64,000 nucleotides of DNA. Source: a bacterium (lineage in GTDB: Bacteria > Acidobacteriota > Polarisedimenticolia > Polarisedimenticolales > Polarisedimenticolaceae). Numbering within the stretch: the stretch's first letter is position 1; every line of letters starts with the position of its first letter. Below are positions 44,119 to 52,073 of this stretch, one piece after another. Below the pieces are notes generated by a model. That model worked only from the letters and a program-made list of their open reading frames with translations, made no database searches and was not told the DNA's origin. The translations under genes were made by a program, and so were the position numbers. The stretch lies in the NCBI GenBank assembly GCA_024226515.1, contig JAAELQ010000146.1, positions 89,338-153,337 on the forward strand. The letters run 5' to 3'.

Positions 44119-46423
44119 TGCGGCGCAGGCGTTTGCGGGACCCCGTCGTGGGTGAGTGCTTTTCCTGCCGTCCGGCTGCGCCGGAATCGAGTTGGGAACG
44201 ATAGAGACCGTAGTAGTAGTAGTGTCCGGACTCTGTAGAGACCGCGTTCAACACCGCTCCGGCGACCCGCGTTCGGGCGACGCGCAGCCGCCGCGCCCCG
44301 CCTGCCAGGGCCTCGCGGCGCGTTCGTCCGCCGCGAACGACGATGATCGTGGCGTCGGCGTGCGTGGATACGAGCACAGTGTCCGTCACGTGCAGCAGCG
44401 GCGGGGAATCGATCAAAACGTGATCGAAACGCCCGTCGTCCTGCATCCCAACCAGTAGTTGCTTGAGCCGGCTCGAGTCGAGGAGCTCGGAGGGGTTCGG
44501 CGGAATCGGTCCGCTGGGGATCGCGCTGAGGTTCGGGATGTCCGTCTCGACGATCACCTCCGAGTCCGCGGCGTTGCCGCTGAGCAGGCTCGACAGGCCG
44601 AGGGCGTTGTCGAGGCCCAACGCCTTGTGCAGCCGCGGCCGCCGCAGGTCGGCGTCGATGATCAGGACGCGCCGTCCGAGCTGCGTCAGCACGATCGCGA
44701 GGTTCATCGCCGTCGTCGACTTCCCGTCCGAAGGCTCGCACGACGTGACCACGATGCTGCGTGGGGGATGATCCGGCGAAGCGAGCAGCAACGCGGTGCG
44801 GATGCTGCGACACGCCTCGGCGTAGTGCGACCTCGGATCGAGCAGGCTGGCGAGATCGACGTGCGCGGAGACCGGACGACTCTTGTCCACCGCCGCCAGC
44901 GGCGGGACGAGCGGCAGGTGGCCGAGCACCGGCAGCTTGGCGATGCGTGCGATGTCCTTCTCGCTCTTGATCGTATTGTCCAGATGGTCGAGCATGAACG
45001 CCAGTCCGACGCCGAGCGTCGTGCCCAGCAACAGCCCGAAGGCGAGGTTCAGCTTACGGTTCGGTCGTACCGGAACCTGCGGGGTCTCGGCGCGATCCAC
45101 GACGCGGATGTTGCCGGCCCGCGTGTCCTTCAGGGCGTCCGAGGTCTCCGTCTGGCTCTGGCGCGCGATCAGGTCGGCCAGCACGTCACGCTTGGTGTCG
45201 ATCGCCGCCTTGAGGCTGGCGACCTGGATCGCATCGCGATTGACCCGTTGCACCTCGCCCTTCTGGCTGTCGACCTGTTGTTCGAGAGTCTGCACCTCGG
45301 CCGTGGCGTGCAGCAGATCCGCCTCGGCCACGGCGCGTACCTGATTCGCGATGCGTGTGCTCTCCATGGCGAGCCGTCGACGCGCCTGCAACAACTCCTG
45401 GCTCAACTGTGCCAACTCCGGCCAGTCGTCGCGGAAGCGCTCCGACATCAGCGCGTGGCGCCGCTCGAGGTCGGCGTATTGCTGACGCAGGCCGTTGATC
45501 AGCGATGACTCGAGAACCTCGGACAACGACTCCGGCGCCGCGTCGTGCAGTGCGCGGAACCTCGCGTCGGCGACGGCCAACCGTCCCCTGGCCTGGATGT
45601 AGCGCTGGTGCAGCGCCGCCAGGCCCTGCTCGCTGATGTCCTGCGCGCCGTCGCTGAGCGCGAGAATACGACGCGACTCGCTGTCCTTCTGCAACTGCTG
45701 CTCGAACTCTTCGATCTCCTTCTGAACTCGGCCGACCTCGTTGGCCAGGAACTCCGTCGCGACCGCGGTCGTTCCCGACCGAGACTCGTAGGTGAACTGG
45801 ACGTAGGCGTCCGCGATGGCGTTGGCCATGTCACGAGCCAGCACGGGGTCGTGATCCTCGAACGACACCTGTACGAGGTGGCTGTTGCGTACCGGCTCGA
45901 CGAAGAGCCCGGCCTGGGCGAACCCGATCGCGGGCGCCAGCGGATCCTGGTTCTCGTCGCTCTGGACCGAGCTCGAGAACCAGCCGCGGACCGTCGACGC
46001 GAGCTGCGACAGGGGGGCGGGCTGGCGGCTCGCGAACTCCGGCTGACTCATCAACTCGAGCCGCTCGGCGGCGAGCCGCAGGACCGTCCGGCTTTGCAGG
46101 ATCCTGTACTGGGTCTGGTAAAAGTCCTTGTAGGCGGCGTGGGAGGGGTCGACGCCGACCACGTCCTTGAACGTGAGGATGTCCGGGCCGCTGCGATCGA
46201 TCTGGATCGTCGTGCTCGCCCGATAGGTCGAGGTGGTGAAGGCCGTGACGACCAGGGCGACCACGACCGAGACGACGATCATCGAGACCGCGACCGATCG
46301 CCGCCTCAGGAGCAGCTTCCACGCCTCGCGCAGGGTGGTGTCCTCGCCGTATTCGGCTTCGTCTCGGGTCCGGGCTTCCATGCCGTTCTCACTGCGCACG
46401 CGGCGGGCTCCGGCGGGGGGCAT
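44102..46423 (-). CDS. Wzc/GumC-like polysaccharide co-polymerase with C-terminal tyrosine kinase, copy 2
   Basis: 773 residues, first gene of operon 2. TM1 VSMIVVSVVVALVVTAF; periplasmic Wzz domain and long coiled coil (about 190-440); TM2 with NLAFGLLLGTTLGVGLAFML; kinase with Walker A SCEPSDGKSTTAMNLA, Walker A' VLIIDADLRRP and Walker B HVLIDSPP. The tail has a tyrosine cluster (HYYYYGLYRSQ), the probable autophosphorylation site. Domain order and many segments equal copy 1 (29231-31477). An internal ATG 42 nt downstream (MEARTRDEAEYG) is a possible start. Confidence 0.93.
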   Translation of the reverse strand: MPPAGARRVRSENGMEARTRDEAEYGEDTTLREAWKLLLRRRSVAVSMIVVSVVVALVVTAFTTSTYRASTTIQIDRSGPDILTFKDVVGVDPSHAAYKDFYQTQYRILQSRTVLRLAAERLELMSQPEFASRQPAPLSQLASTVRGWFSSSVQSDENQDPLAPAIGFAQAGLFVEPVRNSHLVQVSFEDHDPVLARDMANAIADAYVQFTYESRSGTTAVATEFLANEVGRVQKEIEEFEQQLQKDSESRRILALSDGAQDISEQGLAALHQRYIQARGRLAVADARFRALHDAAPESLSEVLESSLINGLRQQYADLERRHALMSERFRDDWPELAQLSQELLQARRRLAMESTRIANQVRAVAEADLLHATAEVQTLEQQVDSQKGEVQRVNRDAIQVASLKAAIDTKRDVLADLIARQSQTETSDALKDTRAGNIRVVDRAETPQVPVRPNRKLNLAFGLLLGTTLGVGLAFMLDHLDNTIKSEKDIARIAKLPVLGHLPLVPPLAAVDKSRPVSAHVDLASLLDPRSHYAEACRSIRTALLLASPDHPPRSIVVTSCEPSDGKSTTAMNLAIVLTQLGRRVLIIDADLRRPRLHKALGLDNALGLSSLLSGNAADSEVIVETDIPNLSAIPSGPIPPNPSELLDSSRLKQLLVGMQDDGRFDHVLIDSPPLLHVTDTVLVSTHADATIIVVRGGRTRREALAGGARRLRVARTRVAGAVLNAVSTESGHYYYYGLYRSQLDSGAAGRQEKHSPTTGSRKRLRRSAGDR

Positions 46424-46471
46424 CAGGCCCTCGAGGACTCGCGCCGATTCCTACCAAGAATGTCGAGGCCG

Positions 46472-46500
46472 AACATAGTTAATGGTTGCAAGGACTTCAA
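46472..46500 (-). promoter_or_regulatory. Sigma70-like promoter of exopolysaccharide operon 2
   Basis: Minus strand: TTGAAG (-35), 17-bp spacer, TATGTT (-10), about 50 nt before the ATG of the Wzc-like gene. Five of six -35 bases are near consensus and the spacing is optimal. Confidence 0.6.
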
Positions 46501-46676
46501 GCGTTTCCGGCCGGTCTCTCGCGGTGGGCGAATCGGGGCCGCCGTGATAGCGTGGCGCTTCAGCCACGCAGCACCCGAAAAGGGGGCTGACTTAAAGTGT
46601 TTTAATTTGGCGTCGTTTTCTACTTCATGGCGCCGCAACTCACTGAGCCAGTTGATCTTTTCGCTCCGGTGAGGTC

Positions 46677-46705
46677 TTGATTCCTTATTACGTTATCGGT
46701 ATAAA
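46677..46705 (+). promoter_or_regulatory. Sigma70-like promoter of cassette A1-B1-C1
   Basis: TTGATT (-35), 17-bp spacer, TATAAA (-10); predicted start near 46712 would leave a leader of about 115 nt before A1. The leader begins with an imperfect inverted repeat (TGTGTTGC, 8 nt, GCGACACA, 46715-46738) that resembles one at the same place in the second cassette's promoter. Confidence 0.65.
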
Positions 46706-46825
46706 TGCACCATCTGTGTTGCATAATATCGCGACACAGCCGACGCGTCGGAAAAGCGTGACCGATCCCGTGTCCCCAGGTTCGATCGGGGCCCGGGCGG
46801 GAGCGTGGAGGAAAATCACATCGTG

Positions 46826-48400
46826 ATGCCTGCATGGCGTCGTATGCGAGAGCCTCGCATGCTGCGACCGCGCGATCCACGGAACAGGATCGACACTAGA
46901 CAGCTTGGACGCATCGGTGTGCCGCTCGCGGTGCTGCTGACCGGTGTGCTCGCGGCGTTGGGCGTCTTTTTCGCCGTACGCCTCGCCGGAGGACCGGACC
47001 CGCAGCCGGCCGTTTCGTCGTCCGCGGGTGTTGCCGTTTCGGCCAACGTGCTCGATTTCGGAACATTGAGCCCGGACAGCACGGCGGTGCGCCAACTCGT
47101 CGTGCGCAACGACGGCGACGAGACGATCCAGGCTTCGCTCAGCGCCGACGACCCGGCCTATCGCGTCGAGCCCGCGCAGTTGACGTTGGCACCGGGGGAG
47201 ATTGCCAACGTGAGGGTCGTCGCCGAGCCGAAGACCGCCGGCGACCTGACCCGCGACCTGCGCATCCGCTTCGGCGACGACGCGGGACAACAGGTGGTCG
47301 TGGCGTTGCAGGCGCAGTCCCAGGTCCAGCTGGCCTCGGCCGATCGCGGCACGCGGGCGTCGCAGGGCGAGACCGTCGAACGCGATGCTCCGGTGCGCAA
47401 TCGTGGCCGCGCGCCGTCGAGTGCCGCGTCCGGGGCGACGGACGAGACCCAGCCGCGCGCATCGCGCGCCGACGACAAGATCAACCCGCCGCGGCAGCGG
47501 GGCGTCCTGTCCACACGGCGAACGCAGCCGAGCGAGCCCACGGCCGGCACGACGCCTGCGCACGAACCCAAGAAGGAGTTCGAGTCCGACCTCGCGAGTC
47601 GGCCGCGGCGCATCGTGTCGACGCCGGTCCCCGCGTTCAACGACCCCGGACCGCCTCCGCCTTCGTCGGACGCGGACATCAGCGACGGCGAACGCGCGTC
47701 TGCGCGGCGCCTGTCGTCGGGCATCCGCGACGCGGCCGACCTGAGCGAAGCGCCGAGCGACCTGCAGCCCGAAGAGCGCGATCTGTTCGAGGACGATCTC
47801 GCCGAGGGCGACGGCGGCGAGGAGGATACGGGCGACGACTCTCCGGAGCCGGAGGATCCCTTCACGCGTCCGACGCTTACGATTTCGGGGGTCAGTCGCA
47901 TCGCGCTGCTCGGCTCGCAGAACACCTTCTCGCCCCAGGCCCTGGGCGTGGTCGGCGCGGATCTCGGCGGCGCGCTGTCGCTGACGAACAAGATCCAGTT
48001 CCCGATCGTTTCGCTGGCGCTGGGAGAGTCGATGTTGTTCGACCAGACCGGAGGCATCTCCGGTACGTTCGATCCGGCGACGGGACAGGTGAATCTGCAG
48101 CTTCCGCTGGCCGCGATCGACTCCGACGGTTTCGCCGCCCCGATGCTGGTCAACCTGACGACCGGCCTGAGCCACGGCCGCAACGAGGCCGGCATCGTGG
48201 TCGAGCTCGCGGGAACGGCCCGCGCGCCGGGCTCGGGGCTGCTCAAGCTGGTGGCGTTGCACAAGATCCCGCGCGGCTATCGCAACGCGGCGCAGAGTCA
48301 ACTGCTGGGCATCGAGATCCTGGCGCGTCTTGATTTCGGAACGGAGGTCGCGCCGTCCTCGCCGCTGGGCGATTGGGGCCGCGACCGGCGAGGCTCCTGA
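46826..48400 (+). CDS. Protein A1: membrane-anchored Ig-like protein with disordered linker and C-terminal beta domain
   Basis: 524 residues; not a named family I can recognise. A basic N-terminus and one TM (about 30-53) anchor it; residues about 69-175 form an Ig-like ASH/Hydin-type module (VLDFGTLSPDSTAVRQLVVR, LAPGEIANVRV); 176-350 is a long polar, acidic, disordered linker containing PRRIVSTPVPAFND; 355-510 is a beta-rich domain with KIQFPIVSLALGESMLFDQ, GTFDPATGQV and AAIDSDGFAAPM. Paralogue of A2 (50565-52070). Start is the ATG with GGAGGAAA about 12 nt upstream. The stop overlaps the B1 start by one base. The C-terminal domain recurs in protein D. Likely exposed outside the inner membrane. 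Confidence 0.85.
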   Translation: MPAWRRMREPRMLRPRDPRNRIDTRQLGRIGVPLAVLLTGVLAALGVFFAVRLAGGPDPQPAVSSSAGVAVSANVLDFGTLSPDSTAVRQLVVRNDGDETIQASLSADDPAYRVEPAQLTLAPGEIANVRVVAEPKTAGDLTRDLRIRFGDDAGQQVVVALQAQSQVQLASADRGTRASQGETVERDAPVRNRGRAPSSAASGATDETQPRASRADDKINPPRQRGVLSTRRTQPSEPTAGTTPAHEPKKEFESDLASRPRRIVSTPVPAFNDPGPPPPSSDADISDGERASARRLSSGIRDAADLSEAPSDLQPEERDLFEDDLAEGDGGEEDTGDDSPEPEDPFTRPTLTISGVSRIALLGSQNTFSPQALGVVGADLGGALSLTNKIQFPIVSLALGESMLFDQTGGISGTFDPATGQVNLQLPLAAIDSDGFAAPMLVNLTTGLSHGRNEAGIVVELAGTARAPGSGLLKLVALHKIPRGYRNAAQSQLLGIEILARLDFGTEVAPSSPLGDWGRDRRGS

Positions 48401-48861
48401 TGAAGAAGGGACTGATCGTTTTTATTCTGTTGCTCGTGGCCGGAGGCGTGGCCTTCACCACGGTCGGCGGCGGTACGTTGATGGGCTGGCTGGGCCTGCG
48501 CGACTCCGAGGACGTGCTGCGTTCGCGCGTCGAGAAGTACTGGGAGGCGCGCCTGGTCGGGGACGTATCGGCCATGACGGCGCTGATCCTCCCCGAGCAC
48601 GGGGGGATGATCAGCCCCGGCCTGATGTTGACCGAGAACTACGAGATTCACGAAATCGAAATCGACGGCGAAACGGCCAACGCGCACATCGCGGTGACGG
48701 CGCGCATCAATCACGCGCTGATGGCCGAGCGGACACGTGAGGTCCTCCTGCAGGATCGCTGGGTGCTGTCCGACGGCACCTGGTATCGAGACGCAAAACC
48801 ACAGAGCCTGGGCCAGATGATCAAGTCCTCGAACCAGCAGGGCGCTGTGGAAGCAGAGTGA
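48400..48861 (+). CDS. Protein B1: small membrane-anchored NTF2-like protein
   Basis: 153 residues: one N-terminal TM (LIVFILLLVAGGVAFTTVGG), then a domain with the helix-beta layout of NTF2/DUF4440-like proteins (SRVEKYWEARLVGDVSAMTA, NYEIHEIEIDGETANAHIAV, LQDRWVLSDGTWYRD). Its ATG overlaps the stop of A1 (TGATG), so translation is coupled. Paralogue of B2 (52074-52574), same motifs with W-x-A-R and YEI-E-I conserved. A ligand pocket is expected from the fold, with unknown ligand. Confidence 0.82.
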   Translation: MKKGLIVFILLLVAGGVAFTTVGGGTLMGWLGLRDSEDVLRSRVEKYWEARLVGDVSAMTALILPEHGGMISPGLMLTENYEIHEIEIDGETANAHIAVTARINHALMAERTREVLLQDRWVLSDGTWYRDAKPQSLGQMIKSSNQQGAVEAE

Positions 48862-49048
48862 GAACAAAATCGAAATCGGGGCCAGTGGAGCCCGCAGCAC
48901 GAGAGTTCGAAAGGAGGTGACGGCGGAGGGAGAAGACGGAGTTACGAACGACGTCTTTCTTGGAGGTACGGGGCGCCTAGTGGCGGATAGAGAAGCCCCT
49001 CACAGAGAAACCGGGCCCGGAGAGGCCCGAGAAAAGGGAAGAAAACGT
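48862..49048 (+). other. Structured leader between B1 and C1
   Basis: 187 nt, purine-rich. It contains AAAGGAGGTGA (48910-48920), an exact complement to the 16S rRNA 3' end but with no start codon at usable distance, a second GGAGG at 48962, a stem GGGGC/GCCCC around 48970-48998, and a 6-bp hairpin (49012-49029) just before the ribosome site of C1. An in-frame GTG at 48917 would extend C1 by 44 polar residues and destroy the signal peptide, so I did not use it. Confidence 0.55.
49012..49029 (+). promoter_or_regulatory. Stem-loop immediately upstream of the C1 ribosome site
   Basis: Arms CGGGCC and GGCCCG (6 bp) with loop CGGAGA; ends 19 nt before the C1 ATG and is followed by AAAAGGGAAGAA. 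The same arrangement precedes C2 (52638-52657), suggesting a conserved mRNA-stability or translation element. Confidence 0.55.
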
Positions 49049-50146
49049 ATGCGACTGAACAAGAAACTCGTGGCGGGGCTCGCTACGCTGCTGCTCTTGG
49101 GATGTGGCCTGGCCGCCGCGGCAGACCTCAATGAGGTCGGCGCGCTGCTGGTCTTTCCCGCGGTAACGACGTTCAACGCCAACAACCCTGCCGGGTTGAC
49201 CGAAACGTTCATGACGATCACGAACACCGGCGCGAACGACGTGGTGGCCCACGGCTCGTTCATCGACGGTTCGATGGACCCGAACAACAACAACTTCCAG
49301 TCCTGTCAGGAGTGCAACTTCAGCATTCCGCTGACGGGTGCCGACACCGAGGTGCTGGTGCTGACGCAGACGCCGACCGGCGTCTCCATCGAGAGCCTCG
49401 ACAACACGATCTCGCGTAACTGCAACTGGAACCAGGGCATGATCGTGATTTCGCTCGAGGACCCGGCCGGTCAGGTCTCGACCGCCAATCTGCTCTTCGG
49501 CGAGCAGATCGTCGCCAACTACACCAACGGCTGGGCCTTCTCGATCCCGGCCATTCCGTTCCAGGGCATCGCGGGCGTCGGCGGCGGCGACCGCGTCTTC
49601 GGCCTGAACGACGTCGAGTACAAGGGCTTCCCGCGCCGTCTGGCCGCGGACTTCCTCGCCCCGCGTGACGACACCCTCCCGCCGATCTTCGTGGCGGAGG
49701 TCGTGCTGTTCACGCTCGGCTTCGAGACCAACAACGCGGTGCAGAACCAGGTGGACTGCCGCCTGAACGGCTTCGACGCGGCAGAAAACCCCTTCACCAG
49801 TGGACGCCGGTTCACCTGTTGGGACTTCTTCGACCTGTGCGATCAGGACTCGGAGTTCTGCTACCCGAACCTCGGCGTAGGCGTGCCGACCCCGAACAAC
49901 CCGGCGAACTTCGATTCGCACGGCTGGGTCAGCTTCGACTGCGAGGTCGGCGCGGCCAAGGGCGGCGTCCATGGAGCCATCGTCCAGGTGGCCGCGGCGA
50001 ACACGCCGCTGCGTCCGCCGGGAGGCGGGGTTCTGGCTGGTGGCTGGGCGGCCTGGGGCCGTCTGCTGTACCAGAGCGCGACCACGGGTGACCCGGTGAC
50101 CTTCATCGCCAACCCCGCGCCGCCGCCTCCGGGAGGCTTCAACTAG
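49049..50146 (+). CDS. Protein C1: secreted eight-cysteine protein
   Basis: 365 residues; function unknown. A signal peptide (MRLNKKLVAGLATLLLLGCG, cleavage near LAAAAD) precedes a conserved core: DLNEVGALLVFP, TNTGANDVVAHGSFI, CQECNFSIPLTGADTE, AFSIPAIPFQGI, FNDVEYKGFPRRLAADFLAP-type (here GLNDVEYKGFPRRLAADFLA), NGFDAAENPF, DLCDQDSEFCYPNLG, and LLYQSATTGDP. Eight cysteines are shared with C2 and C3, compatible with four disulfides. It ends in a Pro/Gly tail, PPPPGGFN. Likely an abundant extracellular or surface-layer component; this is inference from secretion, copy number and context. Confidence 0.87.
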   Translation: MRLNKKLVAGLATLLLLGCGLAAAADLNEVGALLVFPAVTTFNANNPAGLTETFMTITNTGANDVVAHGSFIDGSMDPNNNNFQSCQECNFSIPLTGADTEVLVLTQTPTGVSIESLDNTISRNCNWNQGMIVISLEDPAGQVSTANLLFGEQIVANYTNGWAFSIPAIPFQGIAGVGGGDRVFGLNDVEYKGFPRRLAADFLAPRDDTLPPIFVAEVVLFTLGFETNNAVQNQVDCRLNGFDAAENPFTSGRRFTCWDFFDLCDQDSEFCYPNLGVGVPTPNNPANFDSHGWVSFDCEVGAAKGGVHGAIVQVAAANTPLRPPGGGVLAGGWAAWGRLLYQSATTGDPVTFIANPAPPPPGGFN

Positions 50147-50160
50147 TTCGAGCTTGTGAT

Positions 50161-50184
50161 CCCGGGCGGCCTCGGTCGCCCGGG
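50161..50184 (+). other. GC-rich hairpin after C1
   Basis: Perfect 8-bp arms CCCGGGCG and CGCCCGGG with an 8-nt loop, 14 nt after the C1 stop codon. It lies just before the terminator and may protect the 3' end of the transcript. Hairpins follow C2 and C3 as well. Confidence 0.55.
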
Positions 50185-50196
50185 TCTGCAGGATCG

Positions 50197-50244
50197 AAGG
50201 GTGAGAGGGTGCTGCCGCCTCGGCGCTCTCTCACCCTTTTTTTT
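50197..50244 (+). terminator. Rho-independent terminator of cassette 1
   Basis: Arms AAGGGTGAGAG and CTCTCACCCTT (11 bp) around a loop containing GCTGCCGCCTC, followed by eight T residues. The loop sequence recurs in the terminator-like hairpin after C2 (53809-53848). Confidence 0.85.
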
Positions 50245-50270
50245 GCCCACCGTTTCGTAATGGCGTTCAG

Positions 50271-50299
50271 TTGTTTCGTCCGCGTATCGTCTTTATGTA
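50271..50299 (+). promoter_or_regulatory. Sigma70-like promoter of cassette A2-B2-C2
   Basis: TTGTTT (-35), 17-bp spacer, TATGTA (-10), directly after the terminator of cassette 1. Followed from 50306 by the inverted repeat GTGTCG-CGATCT-CGACAC. Leader to A2 is about 260 nt. Confidence 0.55.
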
Positions 50300-50564
50300 G
50301 TGTTTGTGTCGCGATCTCGACACGCGATTTCGCGGACGTCGCCGACACCCCGGATGCGCACGACAAGTCGTAATACACCGACTCCCCCGACAGCATCTCA
50401 ACTCGAAAACTTCCTCAAAAAAATCCCACGCGTGTCGACGTGCGCCCTTCATTAGAGTTCGCGTGACACCCGCATTGCGTCCGGGTTTTCCAGGTTGCTT
50501 CAAGTTCGTTCGTTCGTACTCATTTGGCGAGCCCGAAACGACTGACCCTTGGAGACCGAGAACT

Positions 50565-52070
50565 TTGAGCCCGAACCCCTCGAACGGTACGCAGAGGTCC
50601 AAGTACATCGTGCCTCTGTTGCTGTCTGTCGTCGGCCTGTCGATCGCGATCGGCCTGGCGTTCTATCTGAACACCCCGGGAGCTGACGCTGCCGCCGAGA
50701 CCGCCGAGGTCCCGGCGAAAGTGAAGTTGTCGAGCGAGCAGCTCGACTTCGGCGTCGTTCCGCTGCACAGCGACATCGTGCGCCAGCTCGTCCTGCGTAA
50801 CGACAGCGACGAGCCGGTGAACGCGATGCTCTCCACCGACGCCTCCCACTACAGCGTGACGCCCTCGCGCATCGAGCTCGCCCCGGGCGAGTTCGCTGCC
50901 GTCTCGGTCACGGCCCGTACCGACGAGCCGGCCGATCTCGAGGACTCGCTGAACATTCGCGTAGGTGACGACTCCGTGCTGACCGTCGCGTTGAAGGGCA
51001 AAGCGCACGCGCGCTTCGCATCCAACGACGGCGCCGCTCGCCCCGCCACCGAGGCGGCAAGCGAGACGCGGATGACCGCGATGCGCACGACGACCAACGA
51101 GCGTGTCAACACGACCACGTCCGCGAGCACGCCGACGCGGGCCCCGAAGTGGAAGCACCGGCCGGTCGAGACGCGCGTCAAGGCGAGCTCGAACGGTGCC
51201 TCCTCCAACCGAAAGATCAACGGCAAGCGACCGATCACGCGTCGCGCGCAGTCCGACACGCAGAACAGCGAGCCGGCGGCCGATCCGAATCAGCTCGACT
51301 GGGACAACATTCCGCGTCGCGTGGTCGGCACGCCGATCCCGACGTTCAACGACACTCCGACGAGCGTGCCCTCGGACGAGATCACCGCCTCCGACCAGGA
51401 CCGCGCGGTGCCTCTGCCGAGCCAGGTCGACCGCGACGGCACGAACACGCTGCCCGAGGATCTGGATCCGAACCGCGACGCCCCGGGTGACGATCTCGAG
51501 GACGTCGACCGCGACGACCCGTTCGACAACGACGAGCCGACCCTGGGACCGAGCCTGGTGATCTCCGGCGTGAGCAAGATCGTCGCGCTGGGATCGGCCA
51601 CGAGCTTCTACCCGCAGCAGATCGCCGTCGAGCACTTCGCCGGACCGCTGACGCTGCAACAGCCGATTCAGTTCCCCGTGTTGCCGCTGGCGCTCGGCGA
51701 GTCGATGCTGTTCGCGCAGACCGGCGGTATCGCCGGAGCGTACGACCCCGCGACGGGCACGGTGACGCTCGAGGTGCCGCTGGCCGCCGTCGACTCCGAC
51801 GGTGACGCCGCACCGATGGCCATGACGCTGACGACCGGAACGGTTTTCGAGCGCAACGAGGCCGGTGTGGTCATCTCCGTCAGCGGTACGCCGCGCTCCG
51901 CCGGGAACGGCCTGCTCAAGCTGGTGGGAGTCAAGAAGATCCCGCGCGGCTTCGGCAACGGCGGCCAGGACAAGCTGGTCACCATCGAGATCCTGGCGAC
52001 TCTCCAGTTCGGAAACAGCAATACGACCGCGTCCCTCCCCGCCGACGCGTCGACTACGAGAGGACTGTAA
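50565..52070 (+). CDS. Protein A2: membrane-anchored Ig-like protein, paralogue of A1
   Basis: 501 residues from a TTG start with GGAG 10 nt upstream; no other start fits the N-terminal helix. TM at about 14-35; Ig-like module about 52-155 (LDFGVVPLHSDIVRQLVLRN, LAPGEFAAVSV); disordered linker 156-335 with Thr/Ser-rich and acidic parts and the conserved PRRVVGTPIPTFND; beta domain about 340-490 (PIQFPVLPLALGESMLFAQ, GAYDPATGTV, AAVDSDGDAAPM). Identity to A1 is high in the two folded domains and low in the linker. B2 starts 3 bp after its stop. Confidence 0.85.
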   Translation: MSPNPSNGTQRSKYIVPLLLSVVGLSIAIGLAFYLNTPGADAAAETAEVPAKVKLSSEQLDFGVVPLHSDIVRQLVLRNDSDEPVNAMLSTDASHYSVTPSRIELAPGEFAAVSVTARTDEPADLEDSLNIRVGDDSVLTVALKGKAHARFASNDGAARPATEAASETRMTAMRTTTNERVNTTTSASTPTRAPKWKHRPVETRVKASSNGASSNRKINGKRPITRRAQSDTQNSEPAADPNQLDWDNIPRRVVGTPIPTFNDTPTSVPSDEITASDQDRAVPLPSQVDRDGTNTLPEDLDPNRDAPGDDLEDVDRDDPFDNDEPTLGPSLVISGVSKIVALGSATSFYPQQIAVEHFAGPLTLQQPIQFPVLPLALGESMLFAQTGGIAGAYDPATGTVTLEVPLAAVDSDGDAAPMAMTLTTGTVFERNEAGVVISVSGTPRSAGNGLLKLVGVKKIPRGFGNGGQDKLVTIEILATLQFGNSNTTASLPADASTTRGL

Positions 52071-52073
52071 TCA

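Larger units (their letters stand above)
46424..46825. other. Divergent intergenic region between exopolysaccharide operon 2 and cassette A1-B1-C1
   Basis: About 400 bp with no gene seen on either strand. It holds back-to-back sigma70-like promoters (46472-46500 minus; 46677-46705 plus), a perfect 7-bp hairpin (46550-46569, arms GCGTGGC and GCCACGC with a 6-nt loop), an imperfect inverted repeat at 46715-46738, and a perfect 12-bp palindrome CCGACGCGTCGG at 46740-46751. Local base composition is more AT-rich than the flanking genes around both promoters. Confidence 0.6.
50147..50564 (+). other. Intergenic region between cassette 1 and cassette 2
   Basis: About 420 bp with no convincing gene. 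It contains a GC hairpin (50161-50184), an intrinsic terminator (50197-50244), then a promoter (50271-50299), an inverted repeat (50306-50323) and roughly 240 nt of leader with mixed composition, ending at GGAG and a TTG start of A2. Confidence 0.65.

Noticed and set aside
46424..46825. Small open frames in the divergent region
   Set aside because: They have no ribosome site and atypical codon use, and the region is better explained by promoters and hairpins.
48917..49048. Alternative GTG start giving C1 a 44-residue N-terminal extension
   Set aside because: The extension is polar, lies before a normal signal peptide, is absent in C2, and the GTG is inside the anti-rRNA complement so cannot be served by it.
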